DNA from: Xestospongia bergquistia
Lineage: Eukaryota > Porifera > Demospongiae > Haplosclerida > Petrosiidae
Reading direction: 5' to 3'
Length of the DNA stretch: 64,000 bases
NCBI GenBank assembly: GCA_963965975.1
Contig: OZ014411.1
Location: 13,780,501 to 13,844,500, forward strand
Part shown: one piece after another, positions 11,250-21,127 of the stretch
Position numbering within the stretch: position 1 is the first letter of the stretch
Layout of the letters: each line of letters opens with the position of its first letter
Program-made: the position numbers and the translations under genes
Notes under the pieces: model-generated
Seen by the model: the letters and a program-made list of their open reading frames with translations, nothing else
Database searches by the model: none
Told to the model about the DNA's origin: nothing

Positions 11250-14200
11250 ATGTCCTTTTGCTGCTGCTTCTGTGCATTCCGCTGTGGCAAGTGGAGTGTT
11301 TTTTTACGTCACACTTTTGAGTCTCATTCTTCTCTTCCAAATTTCTCCTTCAACTGTCCTGTGGATGGCTGCAATCAAACGTTTCAGACTTTCTCAGCAA
11401 TCTCCAGTCATCTCTCTAGAAAGCACCCCACTCATGATCTGGATCTTACTCACTCTCTTACAAGAACTGACCCTGCAGATATTGGTGTAGATAATTTAAG
11501 TTCTACTGAGCATTATGAATACAATCATTCTTTCATTCAACAAGAAAACAACATATGTAAAGATATGGATCACAAAATTATGGTGCAAAGATCAGCTGCA
11601 CTCTTCCTTTTGACACTAAAAGAACGATACTCTGTCACCCAAACTGCACTAGATTTGGCTATTCAGCAGATAAAAGGGATGGTAGGTTATTTGGTTGAGG
11701 ACATGAAAGCAAACCTGAAAGAAAGATTTGAAAATTGTCCTGGAGAAGTAGCTTTACCTGATATTACTGAATGTTTTAACTGTACTGATCCCTTTGCTAA
11801 TCTTGGTACTGAGTATCTACAGTATAAGTTTTATCAAGAACATTTTGGTCTTGTGGTACGTCATAGAATAATAATCGTTTGACCATTAACAATTAAAATC
11901 TTTTATGTCTTTTCATACTACAGGAACCCCAAACAAAGGTATTAGGTACAACCTTATCTTCAGCTGGGACAGGGACAGAAAGACGTTTTTGTGATAAACC
12001 AGATACATATCAGTATATACCACTTTTAGAAGGCCTTAAATCTTTATTACAAAACCCAGAAATATTGAATGAGGTAGACTTTATATTCGATTCCCTTACT
12101 CGCTCCATGCATGTTGATTCTGTAGGTTGTGATAGCTCATGGACGTTCTGACGACATGATTGGTGATGTGTGTGATGGTGATCTATTCAGAAGTCATCCC
12201 TTATACCAGGAGCATGCAGATGCCCTTCAACTATTAGCATACTTTGATGAAATTGAGGTATGTAATCCCCTAGGTTCCCATTCAGGCATTCATAAACTAG
12301 GCAAGTGTGTTATTTGATTATCAGTTACTGATTGAACTGTTTAAAGGAATGTTTTATTACACTTTGGGTAACATTCGTCCTGAACTTCGTTCAACTCAAA
12401 GAAGTATTCAACTGATTTTATGTGTTTCCTGTCCTATTCTTCAAAAATATGGATTTGAACGAATTCTTCAACCTTTTATTGAAGATGTTAATACTTTGTC
12501 AAGAGTAAAATATTGATTAATGCTGTATTCCTTACTATTATTGCTTTTAGGATGGTATCTTAGTCACAACTGGAAGTGTGACACGAAGATTCCATGGTAC
12601 AGTTCTGTTCTTTTCAGCTGATACTGTAGGAGCACATCAGTTAGGTGGTTTCAAAGTTGGTGTGGGTCTTTCTCTAAGGAAGTGCAGAGACTGTATGGCA
12701 ACTGATATAGATATTCAGTTGAAGGTGAGTACATGTTGTTTGATTATGTTGGTATAATGTTTTAAATTTTGATTTTTTTAAGTTTAAAGAAGAAGATTTT
12801 CAACTTCGTTCTTCTACTGCATACGATTACCACTGCTCACTATTAAGTGGTCCTACAGCAAAAAATGACTCGGTCACATATGGGATCAACTACCCAAGCC
12901 CACTCAATAAAATTGACCACTTTCATGTTGTAAACTCACAATTGCCACAAGATGTGATGCATGTTTTGTTAGAAGGAGTCCTCCCAGTGGAAACAAAATT
13001 GATGTTGAGGAATTTCATGTCTCAAAGATTTTTTACATTAGACTTTCTCAATAATAGATGTAAGCACTTTACATAAGGTAGAGCAGAGTCAAGAAACAGA
13101 CCACCAAAGGACTTCAATGCAATTCACTTCTCTGACTCCTCTAACAAGCTACCATTATCAGGTATTGTATAAATGTGTAAGTATAATTCCATAATTAGTT
13201 GTATGTTGAGTACATGCACAATTGATTTGCATTTGTTTATCTCTACTAGCGAGTCAAATGTGGAACTTTGCTATTTTTTTACCCTTTTTAATTGGTGACC
13301 TAGTTCCAGAAGATGACCCCTTGTGGGAATGTTTTCTACTGCTCCTGGAAATCTTGAGAATATGTACATCTAGAGTAACGTCTTCAGCCTCTGCTAATTA
13401 TTTGAAAGTTCTAATTGATCAACACCATTCTGACTTCAAAATATGTTACCCAGAAGTATCTCTCACACCAAAATTCCACTATATGATCCACTTTCCTCGA
13501 TTACTTACACAGTAGGTAACTCTATATACCAGAATTAGGAGCCCATAACCTCCACAATGGAGGATAAGAACACTTTTGTGAATGACCATATTGGCTGTAT
13601 TCACAATTGTATTAGTCTTAATCACACAAGCACTTCAAATTATAATTGTAATTATATTATTTTTTTGGCATGCAGAGTAGGACCATTGGTTTCTAGCTGG
13701 TGTATGCGAATGGAAGCAAAGCATTCATACTTTAAAAGAGCTGCACAAATTGGTAATTGTTTTAAAAATGTACCATATTCAGTTGCAAGAAGACATCAAA
13801 AGCTTCTGTGTGGGTACCTGCAGGGAAAGTTCTTTTCATATGAAGACTTAGAATGTGGACCCTGTAAGTATATAAATATTATTTATTACACATCACAACA
13901 GTTCTGTCTTTAGTCTGTTGCATGTATTGGGGTAGGAATGAAGTTTAATTTGGGGAGGGGGGGGTGACTTTATATTTAGTTGCATTATATTATTAAACAT
14001 CAAAAATGAAATCCGTCTGTCGTTAAAAGAAACAAACTCTTTACCTATTTCTAATAAGTTTATGTTATTAGTACGGTCCTTATGTGTATGTAACAGCATG
14101 ACATGGTTTAGTCATTCTTGGGTCATAGTACTTCGTAGGTAAATTTTTTAGTTGGAATAAGGTTGAAAAAGTATGTTTTGCTATAGCAGAAGTCATTGGT

Positions 14201-15205
14201 ACAGTTAGATACAGTCTAATTAGGTTATAAACATCAAACACATGCATTGATTATGCATTGACGCATTAATACTTTTGTTATAGCAATTAATTTTACAGAA
14301 GGTAACATGACCACACAATAATGTGGTGATTGATTGTTAATGTACATAAATTAACACAATAACCACTTTAGTCAAGAGGTTATTGTGTACATAGTCTTGA
14401 GTGCAAATCAGGGGGGCTTAGCCCCCCCTGATTTGAAGTTGGGGGGATGCCCCCCCTTCCTACCCCTATGGTTGGTTGCATGTACATTTTAATATGTGTA
14501 GTGCACTCTGAGCCATGTAACATATAAAGTTATTTGTTTGATAACAAACCTTAACAGCCCACTTCAATTTCCTTATAACTAAACAATTTCAATGTAGCAT
14601 TCTTTATGTTGTTTATACAGGTAAAACTAAGAGTTCAGTTCGTTTAGCTGATGATCCCTTATGTCAAAATATTCTCTCTTTGTTGGAAAATCAAGATTCA
14701 GATTTATTTATTTCTAGGTAAGTTTACATGTACTTTTTGTTATTGCATTCAGCTACATAATGTGACGATACTCAACTAGTCTCAATTATTCAACTAGTGT
14801 TAAAAGTCACTCGTACTTTGTTTTCAATTAATAGTGATTGCAATTTAAATTAAATAGAAGTAATTCTCATGCAATTCCTCATCATTTAGGCCAAATTGGA
14901 TTGGTATTTATGGAACAAAATTTTTCCGTGATGAGTTTATTCACTGTGGATGGCAGGATGATGATTTACCTGAATTTGCAAAAATTAGAGATATACTTGT
15001 AGTAAAATGTTGTCCTTTTTTTGAAGTTGAAAAGTATAGAACAGTAGGTATTAACAACCATTTACAAGCTTATCAAATATCTCATTTACATTCTTATTTT
15101 CTTGTAATGCTGTCTTCACTTTGTAATAAATACACGTTTTGTTCTCATACCTATATTGGTGATGGACAACTGTACATTGCTGTTCGAAGTAATGTTAATT
15201 CATAA
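11250..15205 (+). CDS. Zinc-finger DDE-type transposase (10 exons, one nonsense codon)
   Basis: Exons 11250-11855, 11924-12073, 12126-12300, 12347-12504, 12551-12724, 12783-13161, 13250-13511, 13676-13863, 14621-14717 and 14890-15205 join in frame to 834 codons. An N-terminal zinc-finger region has FCAFRCGKW, FLRHTFESH and a C2H2 unit CPVDGC...HLSRKH. The core has VCNPLGSHSGIHKLG, FYYTLGNIRPELRS, DTVGAHQLGGFK, LRKCRDCMA, QDVMHVLLEGVLP, PKFHYMIHFPRLL and WCMRMEAKHSYFK. These blocks are typical of a large metazoan transposase family that I associate with CACTA/tnp2-like DDE enzymes. Codon 519 is TAA (13074-13076) where context suggests tyrosine (KHFT-stop-GRAESR), so this copy is probably inactive. 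Intron 3 (12301-12346, 46 nt) begins GC. Intron 8 is long (757 nt) and holds a GC hairpin. The start is the first ATG in the frame; the enzyme presumably binds the terminal palindromes. Confidence 0.78.
14405..14434. repeat. G-run/C-run hairpin in transposase intron 8
   Basis: AAATCAGGGGGGCT pairs with AGCCCCCCCTGATTT across a 1-2-base centre. It is followed at once by a second GGGGGG...CCCCCCC pair (to 14456). It is strikingly GC-rich in AT-rich DNA, so it is probably a nested MITE-like insertion that explains the intron's length. Confidence 0.7.
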
Positions 15206-15611
15206 CTATTTCATGTTTTTGTAATAATTTTTCTAATAATAATTTTTGTTTCATGATAATTTTATATAACATTTATTTATATATATAATATTTATTATAT
15301 TGCATTTGTATTCTTTATTTTAAAAAATATTAATTTCTCTTTGTGATCAATTATTTTTATATATGCCTTCCAGTTCATACCTTTGAGAGACGTGTACTAA
15401 ACAACCATCATTTTCAATGAAAATTAATGTTCATCAATGCAAGTCATTGCTGATATTGGTGTGTTCATTGACATAACTCTTTCAAGTTTAGACAGTGTTC
15501 TGTAAAAGTAAAACATGCAAATTGACACTTATAGCCTGAAACATTATTTTTTATGTTAACTTGAAGCAATGCATTTTGTTATAGCATATAAAAGTCAACA
15601 TAACAAATTAT

Positions 15612-15800
15612 TGTTATTATAACAGCTTGTAAAATTAACAAACTATGTTAATATAACATGAAGTTACTATTACATTACTTCAACTTAACATTTTGTGTTA
15701 ACTTAACAATAATTCTTCTGTTATAACATCTTATGGTTACTGTAACACATTAGTGTCATTATAATAGTTTGCTACTTTAACAATTTATGTTAATATAAGA
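15612..15800. repeat. Right-end array of TGTTA-N3-TAACA palindromes
   Basis: Exact copies lie at 15612-15624 (N3=TTA), 15646-15658 (ATA) and 15696-15708 (ACT). The short form TGTTATAACA is at 15719-15728. One-mismatch copies are at 15735-15747 (GGTTA-CTG-TAACA) and 15788-15800 (TGTTA-ATA-TAAGA). The array mirrors the left end. Confidence 0.85.
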
Positions 15801-15815
15801 AATTATTTTTTTCAG

Positions 15816-18800
15816 TGTGGTATTTCATTTTACAATGTCTCATCAGTTAACATATACCGATCTACAATACACAATCTATACAACATGGGAATATTTATTG
15901 CCAATTCAGTCAATCTTACAATATCAGAATGTTCTTTTACTGCTGCTAATGGTCTTGATGTTCATAATGAGAGCAATCAATTGTTGTACAGTGTTTCTAT
16001 TATATCTAACAGTTTAGAGGAGGTACATTATAATATCAGTCACTCTGTCTTTGTTGGTAATCTACCTTCATTAGGTGGAGGTTTACATATTTATACTACT
16101 AACACTATATATAGTGAAGTGATTATTAAAGGATGTAATTTCTCACATATAGTTGGTTGTCTTGATAGTGCAGCTAATATTACTGTTGTTAACAATAGTG
16201 ACTATGCTGATATCATCGTACTTGATTCTGTTTTTTTTCAAAATTACCTCAATTGTTCAATTCATAAAAAAGAAGTTCTTGGTGGTGGATTAAAAATAAA
16301 ACTTGCTCAGATTGTTAATACTAACAACACTAAAACATGGCATTATAATAAAATTATCATACAAAATTCATTTTTTTCAAATAACTATGCCAATTATGGA
16401 GCTGGTGCTGGTATTCTAATTGAAGATAATATAAAGACTTGTAAAGTTATTGTCTCAAATTCAACTTTTCAACAGAACATAGCAAGAAGTAGATGTGGTG
16501 GTTTGATAATTTCTCCATCAGATGATATTCCAGAAAATGAACAAAGTCATTTTATAAATATAGTGGGAAGTAATTTCTTTGGTAATCAAGCTGGAATAGA
16601 TGCCACTGGATTACTAATATGGCCAAGGTTGAATAGTTCCAGTCAGGTTCATATATTTATCAATGATTGTAATTTTGCCTCAAACAATATTAGAGATATA
16701 AAACTGAGTGGAATAGGTCAATCAGCATTGTTGTTAAGGTTTTTCAGCTTTAGAGCTTCTACTAATTCATTTACAGTTACTAACTGCTTCTTTGTTAATA
16801 ATAAAGGAGGGAGTTTATATCTGAGTACAATTGAACAAGGATTGGTTGGGAAATTAAATGTGTCAATCAACAATTGCTACTTTGGTCATAATACTGGAGA
16901 TGTATATAGTACTATAACGATCCTTTTACATCCAATATGTGGATCAGTGGAAATATCTTATTGCCTGTTTGAAAATATCTCTGCTTTAAAAGATACCATT
17001 GCTGTTGCTTTAAGTTTAATCTATTTAAATGAAAATTCTTATTGTTCTAATTTACGCCTTTTGAATATAACCGTGAGAAATTTCAAATCAGGAAGAAATG
17101 CTATAGTTTTATCATGTTCATCTAAAAGCCTTCAAGTTAACATCAAAAATATTCAAATATATGACAACAATATGACTGCTATTGGATGTTATCGCTGTGG
17201 ACTACATTTCAGTGGATACAGCATTATAGCTAACAATACTACACCATATGCTGGAGGAGGTCTAGTAGTCAATAATAGTGGATATGCTGTTACAGAGAAA
17301 TATGGTTCAGTAATTTTTATTAATAACACTGCTAGTAAAGGAGGAGCTTTATACTCAGATACTAACATTCCATATATCAAGTCATTATTATTTGTGTATT
17401 GTACCTTTTCTGATTTTAGAGCTCGTTTTCAAAATAATACTTCTCATATTACAGGAGATAATTTGTATGGAGGATTATTTTATAATTGTCTGTTGCCTAT
17501 CACTGGGGCTCTAATAACTCATGAGCACTTTAAAGATGCAATAAATTGCAATATAACTGCACACATTAATCAAAACTATACTAGTGTCTCCTCAGATCCT
17601 TTTGCTGTTTGTTTATGTCATCAAAATAATTCTATTAATTATTACACAAATGTCACCAATATTACTGTTTATCCAGGTCAATTATTCAACATATCATTGA
17701 TTACAGTAGGATACTGTGGAGGTTCTAGTCCAAGTACATTATATTTATCATCATCATCTAATTTACAACTTATTGGTAACACTGATAATGACAAGACAAG
17801 TGTTCATTGTAAAGACTTTTTTTATAAAGCAATTCAGTTGTTACCACATGTTTCACAAGGTACTGTCACATTCAGTGTGCCTTCAAGACCTATTCCATTT
17901 TCTAAATCTTTGTCTTTGATGGTTTCATTTTTAAATTGTCCTCCTGGTACAAAACTGGGGTCATCACATGAGTGTGTTTGTAATGATATCATAACAGCTC
18001 TCACATCTGATATACAATGTAATGTATCATGGTGGCCATATCCTCTACGTAAACATTCTGGAAATAATAATTGGTTAGGTTACAAAGAAGATTATAATTG
18101 TACAATTGCATACAAGAATTGTCCATTTGATTATTGTCAATCTTCTGAGATCTTCTTCAATTTAAACAATTATACAGATCTTCAATGTAATCACAATAGA
18201 GCAGGTCTTCTTTGTGGTCAATGTCAGTCAGGACTCAGTCTTAAACTTGGTTCTAATGTATGTTCTAAATGTACTAATATTTATCTCCTCCTACTGATTG
18301 TGTTCATGTTCTCAGGAATATTACTAGTAGTTTTACTAATAACACTGAACTTAACTGTGTCAGTAGGTACTATCAATGGATTGCTGTTTTATGCTAACAT
18401 TATAAAACTGAATGAAGCAGTCTTCTTTCCTAATGGAAATATCATTATAGTTAGTCAGTTCATATCATGGATCAATTTGGACTTTGGTATTGAGGTATGT
18501 TTGTTTGATGGATTAGATGGATACTGGAAAACATGGCTACAGTTTGTCTTTCCATTTTATGTGTGGACTCTTGTAGCTGGTATTATTATCATATCTCGAT
18601 GGTCTACAAAGTTGTCCAATATGTTTGGTCGTAACATTGTCCCTGTTCTGGCAACACTTGTACTAATGTCATTTACTAAATTGTTAAGAACTACAACAAA
18701 TGCTTTGATGACATCAAAACTACATTGTGGTAGTCATGAATGGACAGTGTGGAGTGTAGATGGTAATATTAATTATGGAACTACCAAACATTCTATATTG

Positions 18801-19460
18801 GTAGCATTCTCTGTTGTGGTACTAGTATTATCAATAATATACTCTTGTTTAATCTTTTCTACTCAATGGTTACAACGATATAGTTATTTATGTTGTCATA
18901 GTAGAAATGATCCTGTATTAAAACTACTACCATTTATTGATGCATATACAGGTCCATACAAAGAGAAATATCGGTTCTGGACTGGTCTGTTGTTAATTGT
19001 TCGTTTACTATTAACTGTTGTATTTATTTACACTTCAGGATCTCTACATTCTCTTAATAATTATATTATTGTTTTGGTTGAAATGGTCTTATTGTATATC
19101 TTAAAGGATAATGTCTATTGTAGAGGTCAAATATCTATCCTTGAGCAGTCGTTCCACATCAACCTCTTTGTACTTGCCCTCACTAACTCCTTTATAAGTC
19201 AAAGTACCTACAAGGTCTATGTATCATTCATAACTGTTACATCTATTGCAGTTTCTATGGTGACATTTATTGTGACAATAGTTTATCATTTGTACATCAA
19301 GATTAAAAGAATGCAGTGCTACAAACAAAAGCAAACAGCAGAGATGTTGCCATTTTTAAATAATTCAGATAACACACAAGATGATGATGATCTTTACTCT
19401 CCAAGTATAACAATAAGACGAAGAGAATCTTTGATATTTGATGTTGTCATGGATAAATAG
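15816..19460 (+). CDS. Main exon of beta-helix/multi-pass membrane protein
   Basis: The exon opens after TTTTTTTCAG at 15815. Its frame is open from TGT (15816, CGISFYNVSS) to the TAG at 19458-19460, about 1,214 residues; the ATG at 15885 is internal. The first ~680 residues are right-handed beta-helix-like repeats with recurring cores such as C.FS.N.A..GGGL and N-glycosylation sites. Then come a Cys-rich part (CPPGTKLGSSHECVC, NRAGLLCGQCQSG) and, from about 18275, some eight hydrophobic segments with the block DAYTGPYKEKYRFWTG (near 18938). The tail is cytosolic, acidic (QDDDDLY) and basic (IRRRES). This resembles a family, very abundant in sponges, often annotated after bacterial polymorphic outer-membrane repeats. 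A sensor or adhesion role is inference. AATAAA is at 19521-19526. The 5' half is at 7823-8325; decayed relatives lie at 28117-29582 and 36868-37020. Confidence 0.8.
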   Translation, partial: CGISFYNVSSVNIYRSTIHNLYNMGIFIANSVNLTISECSFTAANGLDVHNESNQLLYSVSIISNSLEEVHYNISHSVFVGNLPSLGGGLHIYTTNTIYSEVIIKGCNFSHIVGCLDSAANITVVNNSDYADIIVLDSVFFQNYLNCSIHKKEVLGGGLKIKLAQIVNTNNTKTWHYNKIIIQNSFFSNNYANYGAGAGILIEDNIKTCKVIVSNSTFQQNIARSRCGGLIISPSDDIPENEQSHFINIVGSNFFGNQAGIDATGLLIWPRLNSSSQVHIFINDCNFASNNIRDIKLSGIGQSALLLRFFSFRASTNSFTVTNCFFVNNKGGSLYLSTIEQGLVGKLNVSINNCYFGHNTGDVYSTITILLHPICGSVEISYCLFENISALKDTIAVALSLIYLNENSYCSNLRLLNITVRNFKSGRNAIVLSCSSKSLQVNIKNIQIYDNNMTAIGCYRCGLHFSGYSIIANNTTPYAGGGLVVNNSGYAVTEKYGSVIFINNTASKGGALYSDTNIPYIKSLLFVYCTFSDFRARFQNNTSHITGDNLYGGLFYNCLLPITGALITHEHFKDAINCNITAHINQNYTSVSSDPFAVCLCHQNNSINYYTNVTNITVYPGQLFNISLITVGYCGGSSPSTLYLSSSSNLQLIGNTDNDKTSVHCKDFFYKAIQLLPHVSQGTVTFSVPSRPIPFSKSLSLMVSFLNCPPGTKLGSSHECVCNDIITALTSDIQCNVSWWPYPLRKHSGNNNWLGYKEDYNCTIAYKNCPFDYCQSSEIFFNLNNYTDLQCNHNRAGLLCGQCQSGLSLKLGSNVCSKCTNIYLLLLIVFMFSGILLVVLLITLNLTVSVGTINGLLFYANIIKLNEAVFFPNGNIIIVSQFISWINLDFGIEVCLFDGLDGYWKTWLQFVFPFYVWTLVAGIIIISRWSTKLSNMFGRNIVPVLATLVLMSFTKLLRTTTNALMTSKLHCGSHEWTVWSVDGNINYGTTKHSILVAFSVVVLVLSIIYSCLIFSTQWLQRYSYLCCHSRNDPVLKLLPFIDAYTGPYKEKYRFWTGLLLIVRLLLTVVFIYTSGSLHSLNNYIIVLVEMVLLYILKDNVYCRGQISILEQSFHINLFVLALTNSFISQSTYKVYVSFITVTSIAVSMVTFIVTIVYHLYIKIKRMQCYKQKQTAEMLPFLNNSDNTQDDDDLYSPSITIRRRESLIFDVVMDK

Positions 19461-19520
19461 AATCAACTAAAATAATATATATTCTGATTGTTGGTCTTTG
19501 TTGTTAGTTTTTTTATTAGA

Positions 19521-19526
19521 AATAAA
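19521..19526 (+). terminator. Polyadenylation signal of the membrane gene
   Basis: AATAAA lies 61 bases after the stop at 19460. The 3' flank (about 19540-19815) recurs at 29590-29850 and 36868-37020, so it marks the same gene end in the duplicated blocks. Confidence 0.6.
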
Positions 19527-19814
19527 TGTATGACTATTCATGTAGTAAGTTTAATTGTAAATGAGACACACATAATTATGCTTTTGTCTAATGGAAGTCA
19601 AATATGTTAATTAATACTGTGATGTATAATTAGTTTAATATATCATTTAGCAATTTCTGTATACATTATAATTATATGTATTTCTAATGTGATTTTGAAG
19701 CATCATTGTTTCATACAGAGCTATTATTAAAAACGAAGTGTAGTAATTAAGTAAACACAGGCAAATGTTATTAACAATAGTTTACTAACTTCACTATTTA
19801 TAATATGTCTTACA

Positions 19815-20375
19815 AGACCAACAACAACAGCTAGAGGACTGGCCATCAAATCTATCTGAAGGCGAAAATAGTTGTAAATCAGGTAGGAAGAGCACCAGAT
19901 TTCCTATAAAAAGGTAAAGCTAAAGAAAGCGATTTGATGATGATGACATTATTTTGAAGGTGAAGATGGCGAAACAAATGAAGACACAAGCTTCAAACAT
20001 GAAGTTTTTTACAAGCTTTTAAATGCTTTTATTTCTGAACAAACAGATAGGTACAAAGCAGAAAGTCAGATTAATAACCATTTTGTCAATTTTTTGCCAA
20101 TACATTGCTTTGACAGTTGAGGTATAGCAAGGAAAGGTAGATAGCTTTGTACTTACATCAATATTTCAGAGGATCTTCTTCAACCTTAAAGCAATCTTTA
20201 TGAGAAATTTTGGGAAATAGTCTTTGCATCCTATCAATCTTCAAAACAGCCTTCATTATAATATAAGCTACAGTCTCTTTTTCTAATCTCTGTACTGCCT
20301 TACATATTTTTGCATGTTTCCTGCTACAGAACCAGAGACCAAGAAATTGTTCAGTAGATTATAATGAATTAAATT
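19815..20375 (+). pseudogene. hAT-like transposase C-terminal relic (block A)
   Basis: About 20120-20375 resembles 40090-40310 in block C and, in shifting frames, reads like a hAT dimerisation tail (NLCTALHIFACF, then ETKKLFSRL, compared with the usual ERSFSKLK block). 19815-20100 may be more of the same element but shows only weak frames. Stops and frameshifts are plentiful. It lies just before the NLR scrap, in the position of NLR intron 2. Confidence 0.5.
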
Positions 20376-20479
20376 ACTTATCTACAAATACGACATAGAA
20401 TTTACTGACAGATCTAGGTATCTATCTAGCCATTGAGAGTGAATTTTCTGAAACAGTTGACTTTGATCACGTTATTGAC

Positions 20480-20973
20480 TCATCAAAAGGCCAGAAACCA
20501 CACCTCACTTAACTTAGTAATATATATACACGTATTTTTTCTTGAATTAAATAGACATTATTGATTGTCACTGTCATTCACCAATTGATAAATAAGTTAA
20601 CAACATAATGGGGCCTTTCTATAATGTGGGTCCCAGGTAAGTATCTCCATTTGCCCCTCCTGTCAGTGGGCCTGAGTATAATTCAGTATTTAAAGCCAAT
20701 TAAGATGTTAAAGCAAGAGATGGATAATATATCAACAAAGTATATCTGTAACTAACCTATAGTAATGTATGGTCAAGCTCTTATACAACATCATATAGTT
20801 GATTATATTGACATATATTATGATAACTATATACTCATTTCATAAGTATATGTAGTTAATCAACTAAACTTTTATGTCAAATTCAATGTAATAATCAACA
20901 ACAGTTGAAATAACTCATTAATGTTTTCAGCATCTTATACTTATTGCTAATTAGGTCCACGTGAACTGTTTCG
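20480..20973 (+). pseudogene. NLR scrap: end of intron 2 plus first bases of exon 3 (block A)
   Basis: The sequence parallels the end of NLR intron 2 at 30950-31379 and 40320-40680: TAAAGCCAATTAA, AGATGGATAATAT.TC, CATGTAGTTAAT-type words and AACAACAG.TTGAAATAA, then TTGCTAATTAG and the exon start GTCC.(A/C)GTGAACTGTTTCG. Homology stops abruptly at 20973, where retroelement-like sequence in the opposite orientation begins. No NACHT or LRR part remains nearby. Confidence 0.75.
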
Positions 20974-21127
20974 AAGTTGACAGTCTACAAACACTGAGCA
21001 GCACTGCTGATTCTTGCTAGGATCAGCAATATCATTAGTCACATGATAGCATTCTAAACTCTCAGCATAAGACCTCCAGTCCTCTTGATTAGCCCCAAAC
21101 TCTCCAATACTGCCTGTCTTGCCATGG
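20974..21127 (-). pseudogene. Retrotransposon gag N-terminal fragment
   Basis: The minus strand reads about 50 residues without a stop: GSIGEFGANQEDWRSYAESL, then CYHVTNDIADPSKNQQ. The pattern 'GEF....EDW..Y...L..Y...NDI.D..K' is the usual N-terminus of gag-like polyproteins of Ty3/Gypsy-type elements with K02A2.6-like products. It is only a fragment and abuts the NLR scrap, so its insertion or a deletion ended the homology there. Confidence 0.55.

Larger units (their letters stand above)
8326..15796. mobile_element. Two-gene DNA transposon (SAM protein + DDE-type transposase)
   Basis: A 7.47-kb insertion separates two halves of a host gene. It carries a ten-exon SAM-domain gene (minus) and a ten-exon zinc-finger transposase gene (plus), diverging from a 68-bp spacer. 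Both ends are packed with the palindrome TGTTA-N3-TAACA or its short form TGTTATAACA. The 8-bp direct repeat AAGAAATT at 8318-8325 and 15797-15804 is a candidate target-site duplication. A 3-bp TGT at 8326-8328 and 15816-15818 is the alternative if the edge is at 15815. No long terminal inverted repeat is obvious beyond the palindrome arrays. The transposase signatures recall CACTA/EnSpm-related (tnp2-like) enzymes, from memory; the superfamily is not settled. Confidence 0.8.
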
